Part shown: positions 1 through 6,188 of the stretch, piece by piece | How positions within the stretch are numbered: position 1 is the first letter of the stretch | Layout of the letters: each line of letters opens with the position of its first letter | Origin: Bacteriovoracaceae bacterium UBA2394 | Lineage (GTDB): Bacteria > Bdellovibrionota > UBA2394 | DNA: 6,830 bases | Reading direction: 5' to 3' | Assembly: GCA_002343335.1 (NCBI GenBank) | Contig: DDSI01000164.1 | Span: 2,364 to 9,193 of the forward strand | Translations under genes and position numbers: made by a program | The notes under the pieces: model-generated | Database searches by the model: none | What the model saw: the letters and a program-made list of their open reading frames with translations, nothing else | What the model was told of the DNA's origin: nothing

Positions 1-1
1 T

Positions 2-880
2 GTTATCGATCGAACCACCAGCCATTTTTGCCCGGGATATTTTAGATTTGGCCGTCGCATTTGGAAGTGCCACCATCACTCGGGCCATGGGCGAGTGAAT
101 GTCGTGCAAGCCATTGAGCGATCATGCGATGTATTTTTCTACAACGTAGGATTGGGACTAGGCTTGGATAATATGTTTGCCTGGAGCACGCGCTTTGGGC
201 TTGGACGACGCACTTATATCGCGAATGAGGTTTTTCCCGGAAAGCATGATCGTCTCACTCGTTTCAATTCGGAAGTGCCTGGCTTCATTCCGAGCGAAGA
301 ATGGGTTCACGCGAAAAAATGGACGACGGTGGAGGCTGAAACCATCAATGCGGCCATCGGCCAAGGTGCCTACACGATGACGGCACTCCAGTTGGCTAGA
401 GTTATGGCAGCGATTGGAAATGGAGGGCTTCTCTATCAACCGCAGCTTGTTTTGGGATCGGCTCGATCTTCCGGCCAAGTGGTGGAGGAATATAGTGCGC
501 AGGTTGAGAATCAAATCGATCTCGATCCGCGGTCTCGAGAGATCGTCTTACAGGGAATGCGCGAAGTGATTCAGGGGGCCGAGGGCACGGCTCGTGGCTC
601 TCGTCTACCGAATTTGGAGTATGGCGGAAAGACGGGAACGGCGCAGGTGGTCGCTCTCGATATCAGCAAAGCATTCAAGCGACAGGAATTTGAAGATCAT
701 GCGCTCTTTGTAGCGCTTGCGCCTCTCCAAGATCCCAAAATTGCGATTGCGATTGTGGTGGAAAATGGCGGACAGGGGTCACGTGCAGCCGCTCCTATTG
801 CGAAGGCAATGATTCGAAATTATTTGATGCGAGATCAAGCGATGAAAGAGGAGTCAGATGGAAAAATCATCTCCAACTAG
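2..880 (+). CDS. mrdA: Penicillin-binding protein 2 (peptidoglycan transpeptidase), 5'-truncated
   Basis: This is the C-terminal 292 residues of a class B penicillin-binding protein, the periplasmic transpeptidase that cross-links side-wall peptidoglycan in the elongasome. The frame is open from base 2 through the window edge. A GTG at base 95 is internal, because the sequence before it reads as normal PBP2 (FCPGYFRFGRR..., then GHGRVNVVQAIE). The SxD motif (Ser-Cys-Asp, bases 122-130) sits in the typical SCDVFFYNVG context, and the KTGTAQ box starts at base 629. The nucleophile SxxK motif, membrane anchor and dimerisation domain lie upstream of the window. The reading frame is intact to the stop. 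The 3' end overlaps rodA by 23 bp, as expected for the PBP2-RodA functional pair. PBP2 is preferred over PBP3/FtsI because of the SxD rather than SxN motif, the CPGY segment and the rodA neighbour. Confidence 0.95.
   Translation, partial: VIDRTTSHFCPGYFRFGRRIWKCHHHSGHGRVNVVQAIERSCDVFFYNVGLGLGLDNMFAWSTRFGLGRRTYIANEVFPGKHDRLTRFNSEVPGFIPSEEWVHAKKWTTVEAETINAAIGQGAYTMTALQLARVMAAIGNGGLLYQPQLVLGSARSSGQVVEEYSAQVENQIDLDPRSREIVLQGMREVIQGAEGTARGSRLPNLEYGGKTGTAQVVALDISKAFKRQEFEDHALFVALAPLQDPKIAIAIVVENGGQGSRAAAPIAKAMIRNYLMRDQAMKEESDGKIISN
845..853 (+). promoter_or_regulatory. Ribosome binding site of rodA inside mrdA
   Basis: The purine run AAAGAGGAG lies within the last mrdA codons and ends 4 nt before the rodA ATG at 858. 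With the 23 bp gene overlap this suggests translational coupling of RodA to PBP2, which would help keep the two partners in proportion. The coupling is inference; the site and overlap are seen directly. Confidence 0.65.
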
Positions 881-1967
881 AAATCCATTTGGCAGTTTTG
901 ACTGGCCCCTCTTTGGATGTTTTATCGTTCTCTGTGGTCTTGGGGTTCTTACGCTTTATTCCTCAACGTACTTCAATCAGATTCATCTCTTCTACAAACA
1001 AATCGTTTTCATGGGCGTGGGGATAGGACTCGTTCTCATCTTAACCTTGATCGACTACCACCTTTACGAGCGCCTGGCGTATTTGTTCTACGGCGTAGTC
1101 GTGGCACTCCTCATTGCAGTGGAGGTCGCGGGAAAAACAGTTTATGGCTCTCAGCGTTGGCTTCCCTTAGGTCCCATTCACTTGCAACCCTCCGAAGTGG
1201 CAAAGCTCGCCGTCGTCTTTGTCTTGGCGAGATTCTATTCTCAAGAGCGGGCCTTGCCCGGGCAGGGCTACGGATTTCGGGAGTTGATGCCGGTGTTTGT
1301 GTTGCTCGGAATTCCGATGTTTCTCATCTTTACTCAGCCCGACTTGGGATCCGCATTGATGGTGGGATTTGTGGGCGGCACCATTGTCTTTTTTTGTAAT
1401 CTACGAATTCGCACACTCGTCACGATGGCGATCAGTTTTGCCCTGATCACTCCTTTAGCTTATCAATTCGTTCTCAAAGACTACCAACGAGATCGGGTGA
1501 AAACATTTTTGAATCCCGCACGTTCGCCGCTTGGAGAGGGTTATCATGCCATTCAAAGTATGATCACGGTGGGAAGTGGGCAGATATCGGGAAAGGGTTA
1601 TCTCAAAGGTACGCAGTCTAAGTTGGATTTTCTTCCAAAGCATCACACCGATTTCATCTTTTCCTCTTTCGCGGAGGAATGGGGTTTCATAGGTTCCCTC
1701 GGAATTTTGGCGGTGTTTGTCATCTTCATTTTGCTTGGTATCGATGTGGTTCGAAAGTCGAAGGATAAATTTGGCGCCGTTTTAGCGATGGGCGCGTTGT
1801 CGATCATTATTTGGCACGTCATCATCAATGTAGGAATGGAGATTGGCGTGTTTCCAGTCGTCGGCGTGCCGATGCCATTCTTCTCCTATGGAGGAAGTTC
1901 TCTTATAACTAACATGATTGCGATGGGGATCCTTATGAGCGTTTCGCTCCGGCGGCACATTTTTTAA
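858..1967 (+). CDS. rodA: RodA, SEDS-family peptidoglycan glycosyltransferase
   Basis: This is a polytopic inner-membrane enzyme that polymerises lipid II into glycan strands in the elongasome, working with PBP2. It has 369 residues, the usual RodA length, with about ten hydrophobic segments. SEDS signatures appear in order: GSQRWLPLG followed by QPSEVAKL near residues 97-117, TQPDLGSAL at about 159-167, a periplasmic stretch with FLNPARSPLGEGYHAIQS at 217-234, then LPKHHTDFIF at about 259-268. Asp265 in this last motif matches the essential catalytic aspartate of RodA. A C-terminal GVPMPFFSYGGSSL box covers about 336-349. The ATG at 858 is chosen for its strong Shine-Dalgarno. Context separates it from FtsW: it directly follows and overlaps mrdA, with no ftsI or mur genes nearby. 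It ends by overlapping the convergent methyltransferase gene. Confidence 0.95.
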   Translation: MEKSSPTRNPFGSFDWPLFGCFIVLCGLGVLTLYSSTYFNQIHLFYKQIVFMGVGIGLVLILTLIDYHLYERLAYLFYGVVVALLIAVEVAGKTVYGSQRWLPLGPIHLQPSEVAKLAVVFVLARFYSQERALPGQGYGFRELMPVFVLLGIPMFLIFTQPDLGSALMVGFVGGTIVFFCNLRIRTLVTMAISFALITPLAYQFVLKDYQRDRVKTFLNPARSPLGEGYHAIQSMITVGSGQISGKGYLKGTQSKLDFLPKHHTDFIFSSFAEEWGFIGSLGILAVFVIFILLGIDVVRKSKDKFGAVLAMGALSIIIWHVIINVGMEIGVFPVVGVPMPFFSYGGSSLITNMIAMGILMSVSLRRHIF

Positions 1968-2776
1968 CGCTTAATCGCGAGCAGATAAGCAATCCAAACA
2001 TCTTCTGTAGGGGCATGTTCTTTTCGGGTGTACGTTCCGCTGCCTTCTCCACTTCGAGTACTTCCTTCCCAATAAATTTGTGAGTCGGAGAAGCCCACCT
2101 CTTCAAGAATCTCTTGCAGTTCAATGGGGGTCCATATGCGCCAGTCGTACCGAAAGACGTTCTTCATTTTGCGTTTGGATTTACCCACCTGGTAGTGAAT
2201 CGCAAATTTGGCTTCCTGAGTGAGAGGATCGAAATGCTTTTGCTCCCAAAAATAAAGAAGTGTTGGCATGCCTTTGCCCCAGTCGATCTTGTGACGGTCC
2301 ATGCTGGAGTCTTGGAGGGTGATCCCACCCATCATGTCCATGACGAGCATGCCTTTGCGTTTTAGATTTCGGTAGACGCTCTCAAAATATCTTTTCATCA
2401 AAGAGCGCTTTTTGAAGCACCAATAGGAAAAATTTACGGCGGAAACGAGATCGACTTTCGTATCGATACCTTTCAACACATCTCGCTTCAGAACTTTTAA
2501 CCGGCGTCGTTGTTCAGGATTAAGCTTCGGAAGATGAGTCTTTAATCCATAGTGGAGAGGTTTTGGATCAATATCGAGGGCCCATGCTCGATGGCGTGGC
2601 GATTTTTTGACCCACTCGACACTATGAATGAAAGTGCCGCAAAAATCCTCTCGGTAAAAATGAGGTTTTTTACGAAACACGCCCCCATAAAAGCGCTCCA
2701 AAGTACGAAGGTCATTCTTCGGATCGATGACCGACGCTTCGTAGAGTTCATAAGGATGAAAAGTTTTTCTTGCCAC
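1964..2776 (-). CDS. Class I SAM-dependent methyltransferase, substrate unknown
   Basis: This is a 270-residue soluble protein with no signal peptide or membrane segment. The Rossmann-type methyltransferase layout is visible. A glycine loop (EDFCGTF, about 43-49) stands where motif I binds S-adenosylmethionine. A second strand ends in the acidic ALDIDP (66-71). A motif IV-like strand, DLVSAVNFSYWCF, covers 109-121. The following helix and strand (LKRKGMLVMDMMGG, about 138-151) form the usual post-I region. The C-terminal part is aromatic and basic (WRIWTPIELQEILEEVGF at 212-229), typical of the end of small-molecule or protein methyltransferases. The start is GTG at 2776, preceded on its strand by GGAG nine bases upstream; no ATG is available upstream in frame. 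It stands alone on the minus strand, divergent from the cyclophilin gene and convergent with rodA, so neighbours give no clue to its target. The fold is fairly sure; the substrate is not known. Confidence 0.8.
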   Translation of the reverse strand: MARKTFHPYELYEASVIDPKNDLRTLERFYGGVFRKKPHFYREDFCGTFIHSVEWVKKSPRHRAWALDIDPKPLHYGLKTHLPKLNPEQRRRLKVLKRDVLKGIDTKVDLVSAVNFSYWCFKKRSLMKRYFESVYRNLKRKGMLVMDMMGGITLQDSSMDRHKIDWGKGMPTLLYFWEQKHFDPLTQEAKFAIHYQVGKSKRKMKNVFRYDWRIWTPIELQEILEEVGFSDSQIYWEGSTRSGEGSGTYTRKEHAPTEDVWIAYLLAIKR

Positions 2777-2805
2777 TAGTGAGGACTCCGTCCCAATCTT
2801 TATCC

Positions 2806-3414
2806 ATGCAAATTATTCAATTTAAAAACGCACTTATTCCTATCACGGTCGCCCTCGCTTTTATAGTAGGTCTGGGGTGTAAAAAAAGCGGCGACTCAAG
2901 CGCCTCACTCAATTCACAGGAGAAAGTTATGATTGAAATGAAAACGACTATGGGAGACATCGTGTTGGAGTTGGATCCTGCGAAAGCCCCTAAGACGGTG
3001 GCGAATTTTGTGGAATATGCCAAATCGGGTTTCTACGATGGCACGATTTTTCATCGAGTGATTGAGACCTTCGTTATTCAAGGGGGTGGTTTAGATGCAA
3101 CGATGAAAGAAAAGGAGACCCGCGCTCCAATCGAAAATGAAGCCAATAATGGACTTTCGAATAAAGCCTTTACGATTTGCATGGCCCGCACCAATGATCC
3201 CAATTCCGCGACGTCCCAATTTTTTATCAACACCAAGGACAATCCGAATCTCGATTACAAGGGCCCATCTCAGCCGGGATATGCGGTTTTTGGAAAGGTT
3301 ACTCAAGGCGAGGATGTGATCAAAAAAATTGCGGCTGTGAAGACGACGCGAAAAGGGTATTTTGACGACGTTCCTGAAACGCCCGTGGTAATTGAAAAAG
3401 TCAGTGTGAAGTAA
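2806..3414 (+). CDS. Cyclophilin-type peptidyl-prolyl cis-trans isomerase with lipoprotein-like N-terminus
   Basis: This protein catalyses cis-trans isomerisation of X-Pro bonds in folding proteins. From the ATG at 2806 it has 202 residues. Residues 1-25 look like a lipoprotein signal: an early Lys, a hydrophobic core (ALIPITVALAFIVGLG), then Cys25, followed by KKSGDSSAS as a flexible tether. The lipobox (VGLGC) is not perfect because Gly is at -3. A complete cyclophilin domain of PpiB type follows from about residue 42, with FHRVI (82-86), IQGGG (91-95), ENEANNGLSNK (110-120) and QFFIN (138-142), which carry the catalytic Arg, Gln and Phe. Upstream TTG (2770) and GTG (2779) codons are also in frame, but no good Shine-Dalgarno serves any of the upstream starts. 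An internal ATG at 2929 has an excellent one and would make a 161-residue cytosolic protein. It converges on trxA. Confidence 0.9.
   Translation: MQIIQFKNALIPITVALAFIVGLGCKKSGDSSASLNSQEKVMIEMKTTMGDIVLELDPAKAPKTVANFVEYAKSGFYDGTIFHRVIETFVIQGGGLDATMKEKETRAPIENEANNGLSNKAFTICMARTNDPNSATSQFFINTKDNPNLDYKGPSQPGYAVFGKVTQGEDVIKKIAAVKTTRKGYFDDVPETPVVIEKVSVK
2918..2931 (+). promoter_or_regulatory. Strong internal ribosome binding site and ATG in the cyclophilin gene
   Basis: AGGAG at 2918-2922 is followed by a 6-nt spacer and an in-frame ATG at 2929. This is better than any signal before the ATG at 2806, where the nearest purine-rich match (GAGGA, 2781-2785) is about 20 nt away. Starting here removes exactly the signal peptide and tether and leaves 161 residues, close to cytosolic E. 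coli PpiB (164). This suggests either two isoforms or a start that lies downstream of a signal-like leader. Confidence 0.55.
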
Positions 3415-3426
3415 AGAACGCGGAAC

Positions 3427-3450
3427 GACGCTTTCAATTTAGAAAGCGTC
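3427..3450. terminator. Perfect inverted repeat between convergent genes, possible bidirectional terminator
   Basis: GACGCTTTC (3427-3435) and GAAAGCGTC (3442-3450) form a perfect 9-bp stem with a 6-nt loop. It lies 12 nt after the cyclophilin stop and 45 nt after the trxA stop on the other strand. Neither side carries a run of T, so it does not meet the classical intrinsic terminator pattern. Its place in an 81-bp convergent gap suggests transcript-end formation or 3'-end protection for both genes. Confidence 0.45.
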
Positions 3451-3495
3451 CTCTGCTCATCCTCTGGCTCAATACCCTTCGGGACGGCGTCCAAT

Positions 3496-3816
3496 TTATT
3501 TCATGAAGGGTGTGAGAAATTGTTTGATCTGATCTTTGGAAGCACTGCCAATCATTTGGTTCGCTTCCGCGCCATTTACGAAAACCTTTAAGGTCGGAAT
3601 GCTTCGAATGCCTAATTGGCCAGGCGTCTGAGGGTTGTCATCCACATTCATTTTTACGATGCGAACTTTTCCATTCAGTTCAGTGGAGATCTCTTCCAAG
3701 ATCGGTGCGATCGCTCGACAAGGGGCACACCAAGGAGCCCAAAAATCCACTAACACAGGGATTTTCGAATCTAGGACCATCGACTTAAAGCCGGTATCTG
3801 TTACTTCTTCCGCCAT
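3496..3816 (-). CDS. trxA: Thioredoxin with WCAPC active site
   Basis: This is a small cytosolic dithiol-disulfide oxidoreductase of 106 residues, the usual length of TrxA. The redox motif WCAPC (residues 29-33, bases 3718-3732) carries the two active cysteines, Cys30 and Cys33; the usual motif is WCGPC, so Gly is replaced by Ala. Other family marks are the buried Asp24 in VDFWAPW, NVDDNP (57-62) and the cis-proline loop IRSIPTL (70-76, Pro74). The ATG at 3816 is chosen because residues before it in the open frame do not look like thioredoxin and because it gives the standard length. The frame remains open upstream to 3915 and would overlap the divergent gene. There is no clear Shine-Dalgarno before 3816. 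It is a single gene, divergent from the J-domain protein and convergent with the cyclophilin. Confidence 0.94.
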   Translation of the reverse strand: MAEEVTDTGFKSMVLDSKIPVLVDFWAPWCAPCRAIAPILEEISTELNGKVRIVKMNVDDNPQTPGQLGIRSIPTLKVFVNGAEANQMIGSASKDQIKQFLTPFMK

Positions 3817-3822
3817 TCGCAA

Positions 3823-3851
3823 ATCAAAAACCAATTCTAGGGGGGTGGCAA
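3823..3851 (-). promoter_or_regulatory. Candidate trxA promoter placing the transcript start at the ATG
   Basis: On the minus strand TTGCCA (3851-3846) matches the -35 consensus at five of six positions. A 17-bp spacer separates it from TTTGAT (3828-3823), which matches the -10 at four of six. Transcription would start about seven bases on, at or next to the trxA ATG (3816), giving a nearly leaderless mRNA. This fits the lack of a Shine-Dalgarno, but the -10 is weak and the call is tentative. Confidence 0.3.
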
Positions 3852-3871
3852 TAAGGAAATAGGGTAGTCGC

Positions 3872-5398
3872 TTGAGGACTGATTGTTTACAGTATTGCGT
3901 GGTTTCACTCTCCAATTCGCAACAGACAGAGCTTGCGATTGAGCCGGCAAAGCCCGGTCTAATTTCCCTTCTTTTTGGAATACATCAAAAGAAGCTAACG
4001 GGGCTTTTGTCTCTGGAATGGGAAAAATACAAAAAGCAGATTTTGTTTAGGGGCGGAGAGCCGGTGGCTACAAAATCCAATTGGGCTCAGGAAGCGCTGG
4101 GCAATTTTTTAGTACGGAAAGGGTTTCTCACGAATGATCGCCTTCGAGCGGAACTGAAAGAGAAAGAACAGGCGGGTGATACAAAACCGTTCGGGGAGTG
4201 GCTCGTGAGAAAGGCTCTTATTCAGTCGGCTCAGATGCCAGAGATTTTAGAAGGCCACTTTCGCGATCGAATTTTCAACGGCATTTCGCTGAGTCATGGG
4301 CGACTAAAATTTCAGCCCTTACCAGACACCCAATTTCCTGCCATGGAATTCGAGCCCATGAGACTCACGGAAGAATTTCCGAAGCTACTTTGGGCGGCGT
4401 CGAAGGGATTTTTGACGGAGGCCATTTGTCGCTCTCGCCTCGCTCCGTATCTAAGCCGGACGTTCAAGGCTCAGAGCCAGTTTCCGTTACCCCTCAGTCC
4501 TCAGGAGCTCAGGAGTTGGAACCAACTCATTCAAACGTCTTCATCGACCAATTTGTCGAATCTCGATGAAACAGGATTGCGTTTGGTGGCTGTGGCTTTT
4601 GAAATGGACACCATTCAGTGGGGGGAATCTCCAGCGGAAAAGATGCTGAGTGAAATGAAGCTGAAAATGACTTCATTTGAGAAGGCACCCGCCCATGAGA
4701 TTCTGGGCGTGGAAAAAATGGCCGCCCCCGAGCTTTGCAAGAAGGCTTTTCACGAATTGGTAAAACTTTATCACCCCGACCGCTTGCCGGCTGGCGTGGA
4801 TGAGACTTCGAAGCAGTTAAAAAATTTGGGAGAGCAGCTCTTTGCGAAAATCAATCAAGCCTATTCCACGCTCACGGATCCTGAAAAACGTAAGGAGTAT
4901 GAGGCCGAACTCGCCTTAGAGAAGGCGGGAGGAAAAGAAGCGATCGAAGAAAAATTGCAGGCCGAGATGTTGTTGGGGCAGGCAAAGATGGCATTGAAAA
5001 GAAGACATTACAAACAAGCCAAAGAAACTTTGGAGCAGGTGGATCGGGTTTTGAAAAACGATGCGGAAGTTTTGGCTGATTTGGCTTTTGCTTCATGGAT
5101 GTCCATCGTGGAAACGAAAGGCGACACAAAATCTCAGGCGCCCTTATTGCGGGAGAAATTGACGTCTGCGTTGAAATTGAAGCAGGACTATGCGCCAGCC
5201 TATTTTTATCGGGGCCTCATTTGGAAATCGGAAGGAAAGAACGAACAAGCTTTGCAGGATTTCGATGAAGCAACTCGATTTGACCCCCGCATGACGGAGG
5301 CAAGCTCCGAAGCGCGTCTTCTACGTATGAGAAAGGATAAGGGAGGGGGGAGCAGCGGAGGCGGTGGGCTTGGAGGGTTCTTTGGAAAGAAGAAATAG
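3872..5398 (+). CDS. DUF4388-like / J-domain / TPR protein (DnaJ-domain co-chaperone-like)
   Basis: This is a 508-residue, apparently soluble multidomain protein with no signal peptide or membrane span. Residues about 28-175 resemble the DUF4388 family seen in many deltaproteobacterial regulatory proteins (LISLLFGIHQKKLTGLLSL, then ILFRGGEPVA and a helical part). Residues about 269-345 form a J domain with HEILGV, the diagnostic His-Pro-Asp at 301-303 (bases 4772-4780) and AYSTLTDPEKRKEYE, so it should stimulate a DnaK-type ATPase. Residues about 363-480 are helical repeats of TPR type (RRHYKQAKETLEQV; PAYFYRGLIWKSEGKNEQALQDFDEA). The tail is glycine-rich and ends GGFFGKKK. There is no zinc-finger or G/F region, so it is not true DnaJ. 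The start is uncertain: TTG at 3872 (AGGG seven bases upstream) or GTG at 3899; no early ATG exists. It is followed after 6 nt by the hemX-like gene. Confidence 0.82.
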   Translation: MRTDCLQYCVVSLSNSQQTELAIEPAKPGLISLLFGIHQKKLTGLLSLEWEKYKKQILFRGGEPVATKSNWAQEALGNFLVRKGFLTNDRLRAELKEKEQAGDTKPFGEWLVRKALIQSAQMPEILEGHFRDRIFNGISLSHGRLKFQPLPDTQFPAMEFEPMRLTEEFPKLLWAASKGFLTEAICRSRLAPYLSRTFKAQSQFPLPLSPQELRSWNQLIQTSSSTNLSNLDETGLRLVAVAFEMDTIQWGESPAEKMLSEMKLKMTSFEKAPAHEILGVEKMAAPELCKKAFHELVKLYHPDRLPAGVDETSKQLKNLGEQLFAKINQAYSTLTDPEKRKEYEAELALEKAGGKEAIEEKLQAEMLLGQAKMALKRRHYKQAKETLEQVDRVLKNDAEVLADLAFASWMSIVETKGDTKSQAPLLREKLTSALKLKQDYAPAYFYRGLIWKSEGKNEQALQDFDEATRFDPRMTEASSEARLLRMRKDKGGGSSGGGGLGGFFGKKK

Positions 5399-5404
5399 GT
5401 CGCT

Positions 5405-6181
5405 ATGGATTTAGCGGGAATCGGTCTTACCATTGTCGTTCTACTCGGTTCGCTTTTTACGAGTGAGAGAAATCGTTTCATCGGACGACTGCTTTTGGGG
5501 TTTTCAATTGTTCTTCTTGGAGTGGAAATTCTCACGCGCGATTCACTCATCCCCATTAATTCCCATGAGACTCAGTTGACGATTGCCTTTCTGCTGTCGG
5601 TTGTTTCTTTCGCCTGTGGATTTTTTCCAGCGGGAAGAATTTTATCGCTGACGCTCATCGGGATGAGCGCAGCCTTTGTGTTGCTCGCCGCCTTTGTCCA
5701 GTCGGAATCGGACGCTTTGTCTCCTCCTTGGATTTGGACGCACATCACCTTGATGATCTTAGGGGAGGTCGCCTTCATGGTGTCAGCCAGTCTAGCGCTT
5801 ATGTATTTAGTTTTAGATCGTGGGCTAAGAGGGAATCATGGTCATTCTTCATTTTGGCTGCGCCTTCCGAGCCTGAATGATTTGAATAGGTACCTGGGCG
5901 AAATGTTGGGCGCGGGATTTTTTCTTTTAACTGCAGGAATGATGTTGGGCTTTATTTTTGCGCAGAAATACTGGGAATCGAATTGGGTCTTGGATCCCAA
6001 AGTTCTGCTCTGTCTTCTGACTTGGGTTGTCTACGCTCTCATTTTAATTTTGAGGCGAGTGTCTCTGAGATATCATGGCCGAACGACAGCCATTCTCGCG
6101 CTCCTTGGATTTGTCTCGGTCATTCTTCTCACCTGGGGCATGGATTTATTGCTGCCCTCCCAACATCATCTAGGAAATTGA
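5405..6181 (+). CDS. hemX: CcsA/HemX-like cytochrome c assembly family membrane protein
   Basis: This is an integral membrane protein of 258 residues with about eight predicted helices (roughly 3-19, 26-42, 57-73, 79-97, 113-137, 166-187, 200-217, 228-246). The pattern is that of the CcsA/CcmC heme-handling family: WTHITLMILGEVAFM (111-125, with His113), a SLNDLNRYLGEMLGAGFFLLTAGMMLG-like segment from 156, then LDPKVLLCLLTWVVYAL (196-212) and YHGRTTAILALLGF (223-236). The WWD heme motif of true cytochrome c synthetases is not evident. That and its position 7 nt before hemA favour HemX, which in Bacillus subtilis lowers HemA protein level. A cytochrome c biogenesis role remains possible. Its ATG lies 6 nt after the previous stop, with AGG at 5397-5399 as ribosome site overlapping that stop codon. 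It is most likely co-transcribed with both neighbours. Confidence 0.8.
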   Translation: MDLAGIGLTIVVLLGSLFTSERNRFIGRLLLGFSIVLLGVEILTRDSLIPINSHETQLTIAFLLSVVSFACGFFPAGRILSLTLIGMSAAFVLLAAFVQSESDALSPPWIWTHITLMILGEVAFMVSASLALMYLVLDRGLRGNHGHSSFWLRLPSLNDLNRYLGEMLGAGFFLLTAGMMLGFIFAQKYWESNWVLDPKVLLCLLTWVVYALILILRRVSLRYHGRTTAILALLGFVSVILLTWGMDLLLPSQHHLGN

Positions 6182-6188
6182 AGAAGTC

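Noticed and set aside
917..1399. 160-residue plus-strand ORF inside rodA
   Set aside because: It is out of frame with rodA, which has full SEDS motifs across the same bases; the alternative translation is Arg/Ser/Leu-rich with no recognisable domain.
1937..1965. GAGCG-TTT-CGCTC hairpin with a six-T run near the end of rodA as a terminator
   Set aside because: The stem is only 5 bp, lies within coding sequence, and the T-run starts about 10 nt after the stem, too far for an intrinsic terminator.
2770..2798. TTGCCA as -35 of a cyclophilin promoter
   Set aside because: No acceptable -10 lies at 16-19 bp spacing (CCAATC or CAATCT only).
3872..3893. TTGAGG and TACAGT as a promoter for the J-domain gene
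   Set aside because: The two hexamers are only 10 bp apart, and TACAGT has no -35 match at 17 bp.
3817..3915. N-terminally extended thioredoxin starting at 3915
   Set aside because: The extra 33 residues have no thioredoxin similarity or clear signal peptide, would overlap the start of the divergent gene, and make the protein longer than the family norm.
4872..5129. Minus-strand ORF of 85 residues within the J-domain gene
   Set aside because: It is a shadow of a well-supported coding frame; its composition (Pro/Ser/Arg-rich) is what antisense reading of a Glu/Lys/Gly-rich gene gives.
5341..5395. G-rich tract encoding the Gly tail as a low-complexity repeat or frameshift hotspot
   Set aside because: The tract stays in frame to a natural stop with a plausible GGFFGKKK ending seen in similar TPR/J proteins; there is no sign of a frameshift or separate repeat element.
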